Positions 37,580 to 47,310 are shown, numbered from the stretch's first letter. The stretch is 64,000 nt of DNA from Flavobacterium ardleyense (GCF_033547075.1 NZ_CP137891.1:496001-560000), one strand, 5' to 3'. The notes: generated by a model not told the origin, from the letters alone. Program-made: numbers and translations.

Positions 37580-37633
37580 TTTACGTTACAAAGTAATAAA
37601 AACTATTCATTTTTAAAGGCTGAAAATTACAAA

Positions 37634-38248
37634 ATGTTTCTCGAAAATACCGTAAATCATAAAGAACAATTTGGCTGGATTGAAGTAATCAGTGGATCTA
37701 TGTTTTCAGGTAAAACTGAAGAACTGATTCGTCGTTTGCGCCGTGCTCAATTTGCAAAACAGAAAGTAGAAATTTTCAAACCATCAGTGGATACTCGTTA
37801 TGATGATGAGAAAGTAATTTCTCACAATTCTACCGAAATTCGCTCTACGCCGGTTCCTGCTGCGGCAAATATTAGAATTCTCGCCCAAGGTTGTGACGTT
37901 GTGGGAATTGACGAAGCGCAATTTTTTGACGACGAAATCATTTCTGTCTGCAACGATCTTGCAAATTCGGGAATTCGGGTAATTGTTGCGGGTCTTGATA
38001 TGGACTTTAAGGGGAATCCTTTTGGGCCGATGCCTGCACTGATGGCAACTGCGGAATATGTGACAAAGGTGCACGCGGTATGCACTCGCACGGGTAATCT
38101 CGCGAATTACAGTTTCAGAAAAGCAGCAAATGATAATCTGGTGATGCTTGGCGAGACTGAAGAATATGAACCTTTGAGCCGTGCCGCATATTATTATGCG
38201 CTTAAAGAGCAGGAGGCTTCCGCCGAAAGAATCCTAAAAAAGGAATGA
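37634..38248 (+). CDS. tdk: Thymidine kinase
   Basis: A 204-residue type II thymidine kinase that phosphorylates thymidine in the pyrimidine salvage pathway. The P-loop is SGSMFSGKTEELIRRLRRAQ, the catalytic Asp-Glu is in VVGIDEAQFFDD, and GLDMDFKGNPFGPMP follows. The ATG at 37634 was chosen over 37568 because a -7 promoter element lies between them and because the family begins close to this point. Of the four zinc-lasso cysteines usual in this family, only the one in VHAVCTRTGN is visible. The zinc site is therefore probably absent, which may be normal for flavobacterial enzymes. Confidence 0.93.
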   Translation: MFLENTVNHKEQFGWIEVISGSMFSGKTEELIRRLRRAQFAKQKVEIFKPSVDTRYDDEKVISHNSTEIRSTPVPAAANIRILAQGCDVVGIDEAQFFDDEIISVCNDLANSGIRVIVAGLDMDFKGNPFGPMPALMATAEYVTKVHAVCTRTGNLANYSFRKAANDNLVMLGETEEYEPLSRAAYYYALKEQEASAERILKKE

Positions 38249-38294
38249 TATTTTCGAGCAGAAACTTTCAGAAGAAAATTATTAAAACTACACT

Positions 38295-40742
38295 ATGAAT
38301 TTATCTGTTCAAGAAATAAAAAATATATTAAAAGCCGAGGTTACACTCAATTCGAATCAATTTATTGATACTATTTCTGTAGATAGTAGATCGCTACAAA
38401 ATAAAGAAAACACCTTATTTTTTGCACTCTCGGGACCCAATTACAATGCTCATCAGTTTATTCCTGACCTAATTTCTCGCGGCGTTCACAGTTTTGTGGT
38501 TTCACAAGCTCCACAAGAATTTGTTGCAGATGCCAATTTTCTCGTAGTTGATAATGTTCTAATCGCTTTGCAACAACTTGCAGTATACTATAGATCATTG
38601 TTTGAGTTTCCAGTAGTGGGAATTACGGGAAGCAATGGAAAAACGATTGTGAAAGAGTGGCTAAATTTTCTTTTAAGTCCAGATTATAATGTTATCCGAA
38701 GTCCAAAAAGCTACAATTCGCAAGTTGGAGTACCACTTTCGGTCTTATCGACCAATGAACGACACAACTTTGGAATTTTTGAGGCAGGAATTTCGACCGT
38801 AAACGAAATGAAATTTCTGGCACCCATAATTAAACCGACTATTGGAATTTTTACCAATATCGGAAGTTCGCACAATGAAGGTTTCGAAAATATTCAGCAG
38901 AAAATATCTGAAAAGCTTGAACTTTTTGAAAATTCTGACATTCTAATTTTGGAAGAGTCGGCAGCAGTTAGACAGCTTATTGCAAAAGATCAAAAGATTT
39001 TTAGTTGGAGCAGAAATAATGCTGCCGCAGATGTTTTGATTAATGCTTCAAAAGTAGAAAACAGCGACACTACTAATCTTTCAGTTAAATTCGACAATCA
39101 AAATTTTGAAGTAAAAATTCCTTTTCAAGACGACGCTTCTATTCAAAATGCTACTTCGTGTTTGATGGTTTTGCTATACCTAAAATATGATGTCGCTACA
39201 ATTCAATCCAGACTTTCCTCCTTATATAAGGTAGAAATGCGCTTGCAATTGAAAAACGGAATAAATCGATGTGTGATTGTTGACGATAGCTATAGTTCGG
39301 ACTTTCAATCTCTCAAAATTGCTTTGGATTTTCTAGAAAGTCAGAAAAAGCATTTGAAGAAAACGGTGATTATTTCGGATATTTATCAAAGTGGATTGCC
39401 ACTTGAAGAGGTTTATAGAAAAGTCGCTTCTTTGATGCAGTCGAATCAAATAAGCAGAGTTATCGGAATTGGCGAAGTAATTTCATGTTACGAGCATCTT
39501 TTCGTAAATATTGAAACCTTTGCTTCCACCGCTGATTTTTTAGAGAAATTTGAAGAAATGACGTTTGCCGATGAAAGTATCCTGGTGAAAGGTGCGAGAT
39601 CTTTCAAGTTTGAAAAAGTCGTTCTTCTATTAGCGGAGAAAAACCACGAAACGGTTTTGGAAATAAATCTGAATGCGATTGCGCACAATGTTGGTTTCTT
39701 TAAAAGCAAAATAGCTACTACTACCAAATTGATGGTGATGGTAAAAGCCTTTGCTTATGGAAGTGGTGGTTTTGAAATTGCCAAACTTCTAGAATATCTC
39801 AAAGTGGATTATCTAGGTGTGGCTTTCGCCGATGAAGGAATAAGCCTCCGAAATGCTGGCTTGAAAATTCCAATAATGGTTTTGAATCCAGAAAATTCTA
39901 GCTTTCCTTCTATCATCACGTTTAAATTAGAAGCTGAAATTTATAGTATCAAAGGTCTAAAAGCTTTTATAAAAGTTTGCGAAGAAAAAAAAGTCGAGAA
40001 CTATCCTATTCATATTAAAATTGATACAGGAATGCACCGTTTAGGATTTGAAGAAAATACTATCGACGAATTAATCGAGGTTCTAAAACACACAACTTCG
40101 GTCAAGGTGCAAAGCATCCTTTCTCATTTGGCGACAAGCGACAACTTAGAAGATCAATCTTTTGCACATCATCAACTTAATTTATTCGAAAAATTATCTT
40201 CCAGAATAATTTCTGATTTAGGAATTTCACCCTTACGACACATCTTGAATACTTCGGGGATTTCGAATTTCCCAGAGCATCAATACGATATGGTACGATT
40301 GGGAATTGGCACTTACGGAATTTCCAATGATCCAGCAGAGCAAAAGTATCTGCAAAACGTCAGCACTTTAAAATCGATCATTTCGCAAATCAGAACAATT
40401 TCGCAAGGAGAAAGTGTTGGCTACAGCCAAAAATTTATTGCTGAAAAAATTACTAGAATAGCTACAATTCCGATTGGGTATGCTGATGGAATTGATCGTG
40501 GATGGGGAAATAAAGTGGGTTATGTAATGATTAATAATCAAAAAGCCGAGATTGTAGGAAATGTCTGCATGGATATGTTGATGGCAGATTGTTCTGATAT
40601 TCAGTGCAAGGAAGGTGATGAGGTAGAGGTGTTTGGCAAAAATCCTACGGTAATCGAGATGGCCGAGGCATTAAATACAATTCCGTATGAGGTTTTGACT
40701 GGTGTATCTCAACGGGTAAAAAGAGTTTTTTATCGAGAATAA
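38295..40742 (+). CDS. murF-alr: Bifunctional MurF ligase and alanine racemase
   Basis: An 815-residue fusion. The N-terminal half (about 1-445) is MurF, which adds D-Ala-D-Ala to UDP-MurNAc-tripeptide; its ATP loop is VVGITGSNGKTIVKEWLNFL and DDSYSSDFQSL follows. The C-terminal half (about 455-815) is a PLP-dependent alanine racemase starting VLEINLNAIAHN. The PLP lysine is in VMVKAFAYGSGG, and HIKIDTGMHRLGF, MVRLGIGTYGIS and IPIGYADGIDRGW follow. There is no frameshift at the joint. The fusion makes D-alanine and uses it in one polypeptide; this arrangement is common in Bacteroidetes. Confidence 0.95.
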   Translation: MNLSVQEIKNILKAEVTLNSNQFIDTISVDSRSLQNKENTLFFALSGPNYNAHQFIPDLISRGVHSFVVSQAPQEFVADANFLVVDNVLIALQQLAVYYRSLFEFPVVGITGSNGKTIVKEWLNFLLSPDYNVIRSPKSYNSQVGVPLSVLSTNERHNFGIFEAGISTVNEMKFLAPIIKPTIGIFTNIGSSHNEGFENIQQKISEKLELFENSDILILEESAAVRQLIAKDQKIFSWSRNNAAADVLINASKVENSDTTNLSVKFDNQNFEVKIPFQDDASIQNATSCLMVLLYLKYDVATIQSRLSSLYKVEMRLQLKNGINRCVIVDDSYSSDFQSLKIALDFLESQKKHLKKTVIISDIYQSGLPLEEVYRKVASLMQSNQISRVIGIGEVISCYEHLFVNIETFASTADFLEKFEEMTFADESILVKGARSFKFEKVVLLLAEKNHETVLEINLNAIAHNVGFFKSKIATTTKLMVMVKAFAYGSGGFEIAKLLEYLKVDYLGVAFADEGISLRNAGLKIPIMVLNPENSSFPSIITFKLEAEIYSIKGLKAFIKVCEEKKVENYPIHIKIDTGMHRLGFEENTIDELIEVLKHTTSVKVQSILSHLATSDNLEDQSFAHHQLNLFEKLSSRIISDLGISPLRHILNTSGISNFPEHQYDMVRLGIGTYGISNDPAEQKYLQNVSTLKSIISQIRTISQGESVGYSQKFIAEKITRIATIPIGYADGIDRGWGNKVGYVMINNQKAEIVGNVCMDMLMADCSDIQCKEGDEVEVFGKNPTVIEMAEALNTIPYEVLTGVSQRVKRVFYRE

Positions 40743-40785
40743 GAAGATTTGCTTTCTTTTTTCACAAAAAGTTAAAAGAAATATT

Positions 40786-40793
40786 TATTTTTG
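40786..40793 (+). promoter_or_regulatory. -7 element of mscL
   Basis: TATTTTTG, 24 bases before the chosen ATG at 40818. A start further upstream at 40791 would overlap this element. Confidence 0.45.
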
Positions 40794-40817
40794 TTAATTA
40801 ACTTAAAAAACAAAACT

Positions 40818-41243
40818 ATGGGATTTTTTAGCGATTTTAAAGCATCATTAATGAAAGGCGATGTGCTTAGCCTAGCAACTGCGGTTGTAATTGGAGCAGC
40901 ATTCGGAAAAATTGTCACTTCTGTAGTAGAAGATGTGATTATGCCGATTATTGGTTTGATTACTGGAGGAATTGATTTCTCTCAGAAATTTATCTCTTTA
41001 AATGGAGTTAGTTATCCAACTTTAGACGCTGCAAAAGAAGCGAATGCTGCAGTTATAACCTACGGTAACCTTATCCAAGCAATTATTAACTTTGTGATTA
41101 TTGCCTTCTTTGTTTTTGTAGTATTAAGAGCAGCAGAAAAAGCACGTAAAAAAGAGGCCGCAGCTCCAGCAGAAGTTCCAGGTCCAACTACCGAGGAGAA
41201 GTTGCTTATGGAAATTCGTGACGCTATCAAAATGAAAATGTAA
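40818..41243 (+). CDS. mscL: Large-conductance mechanosensitive channel
   Basis: A 141-residue inner-membrane channel that opens under hypo-osmotic shock. The amphipathic N-terminal helix ([20 protein letters not shown]) leads into TM1 ([20 protein letters not shown]) with the glycine-rich pore constriction. A periplasmic loop follows, then TM2 ([20 protein letters not shown]) and a charged C-terminal helix ending [17 protein letters not shown] chose the ATG at 40818 because it matches the family N-terminus and lies downstream of the promoter element. Confidence 0.96.
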   Translation: MGFFSDFKASLMKGDVLSLATAVVIGAAFGKIVTSVVEDVIMPIIGLITGGIDFSQKFISLNGVSYPTLDAAKEANAAVITYGNLIQAIINFVIIAFFVFVVLRAAEKARKKEAAAPAEVPGPTTEEKLLMEIRDAIKMKM

Positions 41244-41267
41244 AATCTCAACAAAAATGAATACTCT

Positions 41268-41296
41268 AAACCACCTCCCGCAGGTGGTTTATTTAT
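41268..41296 (+). terminator. Rho-independent terminator of mscL
   Basis: aaaccacct (41268-41276) pairs with aggtggttt (41282-41290), followed by a U-rich stretch. Confidence 0.8.
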
Positions 41297-41370
41297 TTTA
41301 GGCAATTACTTTCCTTAGAGTTATTTTCTAAATACTTTTACAAAAGCAAAAATTCTAAAAATATATCTAT

Positions 41371-42360
41371 ATGAAAGTTGCAGTAGTTGGTGCCACCGGG
41401 ATGGTTGGCGAAATAATGCTGAAAGTACTCACTGAAAGAAAATTTCCGTTTACCGAAATAATTCTAGTTGCGTCTGAAAAATCTGTAGGAAATCAAATTG
41501 AATTTCAAGGAAAAATGCATACGATCATTTCGAAGTCAGATGCAGTTGCTATGAAACCTGAAATTGCTTTATTTTCGGCTGGGGGTGAAACTTCCCAGAA
41601 ATGGGCTCCTATATTTGCCGCCGCTGGCACAACTGTCATCGACAATTCTTCGGCTTGGCGAATGGATCACAGCAAAAAATTGATTGTTCCAGAAATAAAT
41701 GCAGCTTCACTTACCAAAGAAGATAAAATTATTGCGAATCCAAATTGCTCGACAATACAAATGGTTTTGGCTTTAGCGCCATTACATAAAAAATATAAAA
41801 TCAAACGAATTGTCGTTTCTACGTATCAGTCTATAACAGGTACAGGCGTTAAAGCGGTGAAACAACTCGATAATGAATATGCGGGAATCAAAAGTGAGAT
41901 GGCATACAAATACCCTATTCACCGCAACGTAATTCCGCAATGTGATGTTTTTGAAGAAAATGGCTACACCAAAGAAGAAATGAAATTGGTCCGCGAGACT
42001 CAAAAAATTCTTGACGACCGCACCATTGCAGTTACCGCAACTGCAGTACGAGTTCCAGTTGTAGGAGGACACAGCGAAGCAATCAACGTAGAGTTTGAAA
42101 ATGATTTTGATCTTTCGGAAGTTCGCAGAGTACTGCACAACACCGATGGAATAACTCTTCAAGATAATCCCGATACTTTTACCTATCCGATGCCGATGTA
42201 TGCCGAAGGTAAAGATGCGGTTTTTGTGGGACGTTTGAGACGAGATGAAAGTCAGCCAAATACTTTAAATATGTGGGTTGTTGCAGATAATCTCCGAAAA
42301 GGTGCTGCCACCAATACCATTCAGATTGCAGAATATCTGATTCAGAATAATCTAGTTTAA
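41371..42360 (+). CDS. asd: Aspartate-semialdehyde dehydrogenase
   Basis: A 329-residue NADP-dependent enzyme that makes aspartate semialdehyde for lysine/diaminopimelate, threonine and methionine. The N-terminal Rossmann loop is VVGATGMVGEIMLKVL. The catalytic Cys is in IIANPNCSTIQMVLAL, and VPVVGGHSEAINVEF holds the catalytic His. GRLRRDESQPNTLNMWVVAD is typical of the C-terminus. The length is normal. It is a single gene with a clear terminator. Confidence 0.96.
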   Translation: MKVAVVGATGMVGEIMLKVLTERKFPFTEIILVASEKSVGNQIEFQGKMHTIISKSDAVAMKPEIALFSAGGETSQKWAPIFAAAGTTVIDNSSAWRMDHSKKLIVPEINAASLTKEDKIIANPNCSTIQMVLALAPLHKKYKIKRIVVSTYQSITGTGVKAVKQLDNEYAGIKSEMAYKYPIHRNVIPQCDVFEENGYTKEEMKLVRETQKILDDRTIAVTATAVRVPVVGGHSEAINVEFENDFDLSEVRRVLHNTDGITLQDNPDTFTYPMPMYAEGKDAVFVGRLRRDESQPNTLNMWVVADNLRKGAATNTIQIAEYLIQNNLV

Positions 42361-42366
42361 CACTTC

Positions 42367-42392
42367 AAGCCTCTTTTTTAAGAGGCTTTTTT
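42367..42392 (+). terminator. Rho-independent terminator of asd
   Basis: aagcctctt and aagaggctt (42380-42388) form a 9-bp stem, followed by a U-run. Confidence 0.85.
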
Positions 42393-42456
42393 ATTTCAAG
42401 AAATAAGAATTAACTCTCAATTAGTTAAAGAATCTTAAAATTTATCCTAATAAATC

Positions 42457-42484
42457 TTGCTTGCAAATACTTTGGCTAATTTTG
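42457..42484 (+). promoter_or_regulatory. Promoter of the His-rich protein / TonB receptor pair
   Basis: TTG (42457-42459), 17 bases, then TAATTTTG (42477-42484). The expected transcription start is about 42488-42492, almost on the GTG at 42490, so the mRNA may be leaderless. Confidence 0.5.
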
Positions 42485-42489
42485 CAACC

Positions 42490-42855
42490 GTGAAAAAGTA
42501 TCTCAATCACATAAGTATTTCGATTCTTGTTGCAGTATTGTCCTCAATACTGTTTCAGTCTGTGCATACTTTTGAGCATATTCTTGCCGAGTTTTCAGAT
42601 GATAAGTGTGAACACCTTTACGATACTGGAACCGAGCAAATCACGCACGAGCATCACGATTTTGATCATTGTTTTTCGTGCGATTTTCACTTTAGTAATT
42701 ACGTAAAAACAGATATTTTTTCTGTTCCACGTTACTTTGCACCAATTCATAGTAGTTATTTTGACCTTGTAGTTGACCAGGTTTCTTATTATTTTGGTCT
42801 TCACTACCTAGTTCGGGGGCCACCCACTTTATTGTTTTTTACAGATTTAGCGTAA
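42490..42855 (+). CDS. His/Cys-rich small envelope protein, probable metal-related
   Basis: A 121-residue protein, if started at GTG 42490. The N-terminus has a hydrophobic segment (HISISILVAVLSSILFQ) that is a signal peptide or membrane anchor. The middle is rich in His, Cys and acidic residues: HTFEHILAEF, DDKCEHLYD, THEHHDFDHCFSCDFHF. The end contains LVRGPPTLL. This composition suggests metal binding (zinc or copper). A TTG start at 42457 is possible but lies on the promoter. The gene is 32 bases upstream of a TonB-dependent receptor and probably in one operon with it. I recall similar small proteins before metal-type receptors in flavobacteria, but no function is assigned. Confidence 0.65.
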   Translation: MKKYLNHISISILVAVLSSILFQSVHTFEHILAEFSDDKCEHLYDTGTEQITHEHHDFDHCFSCDFHFSNYVKTDIFSVPRYFAPIHSSYFDLVVDQVSYYFGLHYLVRGPPTLLFFTDLA

Positions 42856-42887
42856 GCTGATTATTTAAACAATAAAACAAATTCTCA

Positions 42888-45095
42888 ATGAAATATTTTT
42901 TCTTAGCCTTATTTTTGGGCTTTTCTGTTATGGCTTTAAGCCAAAATAAAATTAGTGGTATTATCACCGATTCGGATAAATTACCCCTTGCAGGCGTTTC
43001 GATTTACGCACCAGCAATTCAAGCAAGTACCACTTCTGATGCTAATGGCTTTTATAGCTTTAGTCGAATTCCATCAGGTAAAATCTCATTTATTTTCTCT
43101 TATGTAGGTTTCACAACACTTCAAAGAGATTTTCAAGTTTCCGAAGATGGAATTCAAGCAGATATTATTTTGCAAGAAGACGTGCATCTTATGGATGAAG
43201 TAATTATCTCGACTGCTTTCAACAAATTGCAATCTCAAAATGTCATGAAGGTTGAGCACGAGTCAATCAAATCCTTGCAGCAAAAAGGAATCACAACTCT
43301 TATCGAAGGATTGACTACGATTCCTGGAGTATCTCAGATTTCGACTGGCGCTTCGATTGGAAAGCCCGTTATTCGCGGATTAAGTTCAAATAGAGTTTTG
43401 GTTTACTCACAAGGTGTTCGATTAGAGAATCAGCAGTTTGGAGACGAGCATGGATTGGGTCTGAATGATTCGGGAATAGAAAGTGTAGAAGTTATCAAAG
43501 GTCCAGCTTCTTTACTTTATGGGTCTGACGCACTGGGCGGTGTTTTATACTTTATTCCTGAGAAATTCGCTAATGCAAATACTATAAAAGCAGATGTTGA
43601 TCAGAAATACTACAGCAATACCGAAGGTACATCCACTTCTGTTGGAGTAAAAGGCTCTACGGATAAATGGAAATTTCTAGGGCGTGGTAGCTATTCAGCA
43701 CATTCTGATTACGAAATTCCTGGCGGTGATAAAGTTACCAATACACGTTACAACGAACTTGATTTGAAAGGTGGAATTGGATATAATACGCAGAGCGTAT
43801 CAAGTATTTTTAGATACAATTTCAACCGTCTTGATTTAGGAATGACCGAGGATGGCATTGCCGAGCAAAGCAATAGTAAGAAAACCGAATTTCCAAGACA
43901 AGCTGTGGACAATCATATCATGAGTTTGCACAATAAGATATTTTTCAAGAATTCATCATTAGATGCTGACTTTGGTTATATTATGAATTTCCGTCAGGAG
44001 TTTGAAGATTCGCCCGAAGCTGCTTTGGATATGCATTTACGAACTTTTAATTATGACTTAAAATACAATTTCCCAAAAACTACCAAAATTGAACTGATTG
44101 CCGGAATTCAAGGAATGCATCAACAGAATGAGAATTTTGGAGAAGAATCACTTATCCCGAATGCAACTATAAACGATTTTGGAGTGTTTGGAACTGCCAA
44201 TTACGAATGGGGAAAAAGTGCTGTGCAAGCAGGCTTGCGTTATGATCACAGAAACTTAAGTTCTGAAGCAAATGGAATTTCTGGGGAAGAAGGTTCTTTT
44301 GAAGCGCTAGATTTAGATTTCGATAGTTTCAATGCTTCTTTGGGATACAAAACAGATTTGACTAAAGAACTTTTACTTCGATTGAATCTTGCTTCAGGTT
44401 TTAGAGCGCCCAATCTTGCTGAATTAACTAGTAACGGAGTTCACGAAGGAACAAATCGCTACGAAATTGGCGATAGCAATTTAGATAAAGAACAAAATTT
44501 TCAAGTTGATTTAAATTTGGAATACACTAGCGAACATTTCGAATTTTTTGCAAATGCATTTTATAATTATATCGACAATTATATTTACGCGGCACCTTCG
44601 GCAGCAATGATTGAAGACTATGTTATATTTAATTATACCCAAGACAATGCTCGACTTTATGGTGGAGAAGTAGGTTTCCATTTTCATCCGCATCCTTTAG
44701 ATTGGTTGCATATCGAAACAAGTTTTGAAACTGTAACTGCGAAAAAAGAAGGTGGCGATTATCTTCCATTAATTCCTGCGAATACTTGGAGTAACACGAT
44801 TAGAACTGAATTTGGAATTAAAGAATGGCTAAGCAGCGGATACGCGAGAGTAAATTCGACCAGTACATTTGCACAGACTAATACAGATTTAAATGAGACT
44901 ACCTCTACCGCTTACACCCTGATAAATGCAGGTTTTGGTGGTAAAATAAAAATGGCGAATAACAGCTTTGATTTTAGCGTAAGCGCCAATAACATTTTTG
45001 ATAAGGAATATATTTCACATCTATCACGATTGAAGGTTGATGAGATTCCAAACATTGGAAGAAGTATCATTGTAGGATTAAAGTTTGCAATCTAA
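42888..45095 (+). CDS. TonB-dependent receptor
   Basis: A 735-residue outer-membrane receptor with a signal peptide (to about residue 18, ending MALSQ). An N-terminal carboxypeptidase-regulatory-like beta domain (about 20-105) contains ITDSDKLPLAGVSIYAP. The plug domain (about 115-220) includes LSSNRVLVYSQGVRLENQQF and GSDALGGVLYFIPE. A 22-strand-type barrel follows, ending GRSIIVGLKFAI. It imports a substrate using TonB energy. The substrate is not determined by sequence. The upstream His-rich protein suggests a metal or metal complex, and the layout resembles metal-type receptors such as ZnuD. No SusD partner follows, so it is not a polysaccharide-utilisation pair. Confidence 0.9.
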   Translation: MKYFFLALFLGFSVMALSQNKISGIITDSDKLPLAGVSIYAPAIQASTTSDANGFYSFSRIPSGKISFIFSYVGFTTLQRDFQVSEDGIQADIILQEDVHLMDEVIISTAFNKLQSQNVMKVEHESIKSLQQKGITTLIEGLTTIPGVSQISTGASIGKPVIRGLSSNRVLVYSQGVRLENQQFGDEHGLGLNDSGIESVEVIKGPASLLYGSDALGGVLYFIPEKFANANTIKADVDQKYYSNTEGTSTSVGVKGSTDKWKFLGRGSYSAHSDYEIPGGDKVTNTRYNELDLKGGIGYNTQSVSSIFRYNFNRLDLGMTEDGIAEQSNSKKTEFPRQAVDNHIMSLHNKIFFKNSSLDADFGYIMNFRQEFEDSPEAALDMHLRTFNYDLKYNFPKTTKIELIAGIQGMHQQNENFGEESLIPNATINDFGVFGTANYEWGKSAVQAGLRYDHRNLSSEANGISGEEGSFEALDLDFDSFNASLGYKTDLTKELLLRLNLASGFRAPNLAELTSNGVHEGTNRYEIGDSNLDKEQNFQVDLNLEYTSEHFEFFANAFYNYIDNYIYAAPSAAMIEDYVIFNYTQDNARLYGGEVGFHFHPHPLDWLHIETSFETVTAKKEGGDYLPLIPANTWSNTIRTEFGIKEWLSSGYARVNSTSTFAQTNTDLNETTSTAYTLINAGFGGKIKMANNSFDFSVSANNIFDKEYISHLSRLKVDEIPNIGRSIIVGLKFAI

Positions 45096-45109
45096 ATTGC
45101 TTAAAAATG

Positions 45110-45140
45110 AAAAATGCGTCTCAATCGAGACGCATTTTTT
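45110..45140. terminator. Bidirectional terminator between TonB receptor and AIM24 gene
   Basis: aaaaatgcgtctc (45110-45122) and gagacgcattttt (45127-45139) form a perfect 13-bp stem with A-rich and U-rich sides, so it works for both converging genes. Confidence 0.9.
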
Positions 45141-45146
45141 ATATTA

Positions 45147-45947
45147 TTAAAATCGGTTATCACCATCAAGAAGATTTCCGAGGCCGCCGAGAATACTGCC
45201 TTCTCCTCTATCACTTCCTCCAGATCTTGGTGCCGAAGCTATAATTCTGTCTGCTAATCTGCTAAAGGGTAATGATTGTATATAAACTGTTCCAGGACCG
45301 CGAAGTGTGGCGTAAAAAAGTCCTTCGCCTCCAAAGACAGAGTTACGAATTCCGCCCACAAATTCGATGTCATAATCTACATCTCTGGTAAAACCTACAA
45401 TACATCCAGTATCAACTTTCAAAATCTGACCTGCTGCCAATTCCTTTTTAGCCAAGGTTCCACCAGCGTGAATAAAGGCCATTCCGTCGCCTTCCAATTT
45501 CTGCATTATAAAACCTTCACCTCCAAAAAGTCCAGTTCCGAGTTTCTTGGAAAATTCTATTCCTACTGAAACACCTTTGGCAGCACACAAAAAAGCATTC
45601 TTCTGGCAGATAAATTTTCCTTGTAAATTTTGAAGATCAAGAGCGACAATTTTTCCAGGATAAGGAGAAGCAAAAGAAGCTTTGGCCTTTCCGCTATTCT
45701 GATTGAGATAGGCAGTCATAAATAAACTTTCGCCAGTGAGAACACGCTTTCCAGCAGAAAGTAATTTACCGAAAATACCAGTGTCTTGAGCTGATCCGTC
45801 GCCGAAAATGGTTTGCATTGCAATACCGTTGTCCATCATCATGAAGCTTCCTGCTTCGGCAACGACCACTTCCTGCGGATCCAATTCAATTTCTACATAC
45901 TGCATTTCTTCGCCAAAAATCTCGTAATCTATCTCGTGTGCTCTCAT
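45147..45947 (-). CDS. AIM24 / TIGR00266 family protein
   Basis: A 266-residue protein built of repeated beta-strands (double-psi-like AIM24 fold). Typical segments include [20 protein letters not shown] near the start, [33 protein letters not shown], and [20 protein letters not shown]. The C-terminal tail is glycine- and serine-rich ([19 protein letters not shown]). The biochemical function of the bacterial family is unknown; the yeast homologue is a mitochondrial inner-membrane organiser. Single gene, convergent with the TonB receptor. Confidence 0.88.
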   Translation of the reverse strand: MRAHEIDYEIFGEEMQYVEIELDPQEVVVAEAGSFMMMDNGIAMQTIFGDGSAQDTGIFGKLLSAGKRVLTGESLFMTAYLNQNSGKAKASFASPYPGKIVALDLQNLQGKFICQKNAFLCAAKGVSVGIEFSKKLGTGLFGGEGFIMQKLEGDGMAFIHAGGTLAKKELAAGQILKVDTGCIVGFTRDVDYDIEFVGGIRNSVFGGEGLFYATLRGPGTVYIQSLPFSRLADRIIASAPRSGGSDRGEGSILGGLGNLLDGDNRF

Positions 45948-46024
45948 AATCAGAATTATTTAGAATCAAATTTATTAAAAGTTTCAAGATGAACTACAGT
46001 GGGGAAAAGAAAATATTGAGAATT

Positions 46025-46702
46025 CTAATAATCTAACTTAATGTATCTCATTATTTTGACAATTCGCCCCTTTCTTCTTTCTATATAGGACGACGAATTT
46101 TTTGCTTTAAATTTACGAGGATTAGGTAATATTGCGGAGATTCCTGCAGCTTCACGAACATTAAGATTTGCTGCGGTTTTTCCGTACCAATGTTGAGCGG
46201 CAGCTTCCGCTCCGTAAACATCATTTCCCATTTCGATACTATTCAAGTACACTTCCATAATGCGCTCCTTGCTCCAAATAGCTTCAATTAATACCGTGAA
46301 ATAGGCTTCAATTGCTTTACGAATATAGCTTCGGCCTTGCCACAAAAAGACGTTTTTGGCAACTTGCTGAGAAATTGTACTTCCACCTTTGAGCTTTTTC
46401 CCTTTCTGATTATTTTCAAATGCTTTCTGAATCGCTTCAAAATCAAAACCATTGTGCTCCAAGAAATTTCCGTCTTCACTAGCAATTACGGCCTTTTGTA
46501 GGTTTTTCGAAATATTTTCTATCGGTTCCCAGTCGTGACTTAGTTTTATTGGTTCGCCCGCAACCACGTGATCAATTGTACGTGACAACATCAATGGCGT
46601 AAAAGGAACAGGCACGAATTTGAAAATTACCACAGATAAAATCGACAATCCTAAAAACCATAGAATAAGTTTTCCGATAAATCTAAAAACGGACTTGAGC
46701 AT
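46025..46702 (-). CDS. mtgA: Monofunctional peptidoglycan glycosyltransferase
   Basis: A 225-residue family GT51 enzyme that polymerises lipid II glycan strands at the inner membrane. One N-terminal membrane helix (about 10-30) anchors it. The catalytic motifs are ASEDGNFLEHNGFD with the active Glu, LKGGSTISQQVAKN, and EVYLNSIEMGNDVYGAEAAA. There is no transpeptidase domain, which separates it from class A PBPs. Single gene. Confidence 0.93.
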   Translation of the reverse strand: MLKSVFRFIGKLILWFLGLSILSVVIFKFVPVPFTPLMLSRTIDHVVAGEPIKLSHDWEPIENISKNLQKAVIASEDGNFLEHNGFDFEAIQKAFENNQKGKKLKGGSTISQQVAKNVFLWQGRSYIRKAIEAYFTVLIEAIWSKERIMEVYLNSIEMGNDVYGAEAAAQHWYGKTAANLNVREAAGISAILPNPRKFKAKNSSSYIERRKGRIVKIMRYIKLDY

Positions 46703-46837
46703 AGAAATTCACTTTTATTAAGGCTGCAAGATACTTGTATCTATTATAATTCAGCAATTTTATTTTAAAGATGTTTTAAATAAACCATCATGCTTTTAAA
46801 AAAAAATCTTTTAATAGATTCTATAACACTCCAAATT

Positions 46838-47250
46838 AATTTAGATTTTTTAGATTATTCCTTTTTTTAGATCTTGAACTTTTTGGCTTTCGCCGAAGGC
46901 TGAGCGTCACTATTCAAGATAATTGCCAACAGAGAGATTTTACGAACTACTTAAAGCAAGAATTTCAGTTGAAAATATATCGCCATCGTAATTCATTTAG
47001 ATTATTTAGATTATTCCTTTATTTAGATTTCTCGTTTATTTAGATTTTTAGATTATTCAATTTTTTAGATTTTGATCTTTTTGGCTTTCGTCGAAGGCTG
47101 AGCGTCACTATTCACAATAAGTGAAAAAGAGAGATTTTGGGAAGCAAATCAAACAAGAATTTCAGTTGAAAATGTATCGGCATAGTTATTAATTTAGATT
47201 TTTTAGATTATTCCATTATTTAGATTCCTCATTCATTTTGATTTTTTAGA
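46838..47250. repeat. Tandem duplication with ttagatt arrays upstream of the S9 peptidase
   Basis: Two diverged units share a core: ttggctttcgccgaaggctg agcgtcactattca, then gagagatttt, then caagaatttcagttgaaaat (46882-46977 and 47089-47173). The cores are separated and followed by imperfect arrays of ttagatt and ttagattattcc (46838-46866, 46994-47050, 47190-47228). There is no gene in 46703-47310 apart from the end of mtgA's leader. The peptidase promoter was not recognised. Confidence 0.65.
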
Positions 47251-47310
47251 TCATTTCGCTCTTTTCGATTTTTACCTTACCTTTAGATCTTTAAAAAATT
47301 CACCCTAATT

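Noticed and set aside
38295-40742. murF and alr as two genes joined by a sequencing error
   Set aside because: The frame is continuous through a plausible linker, and the fusion is known in Bacteroidetes.
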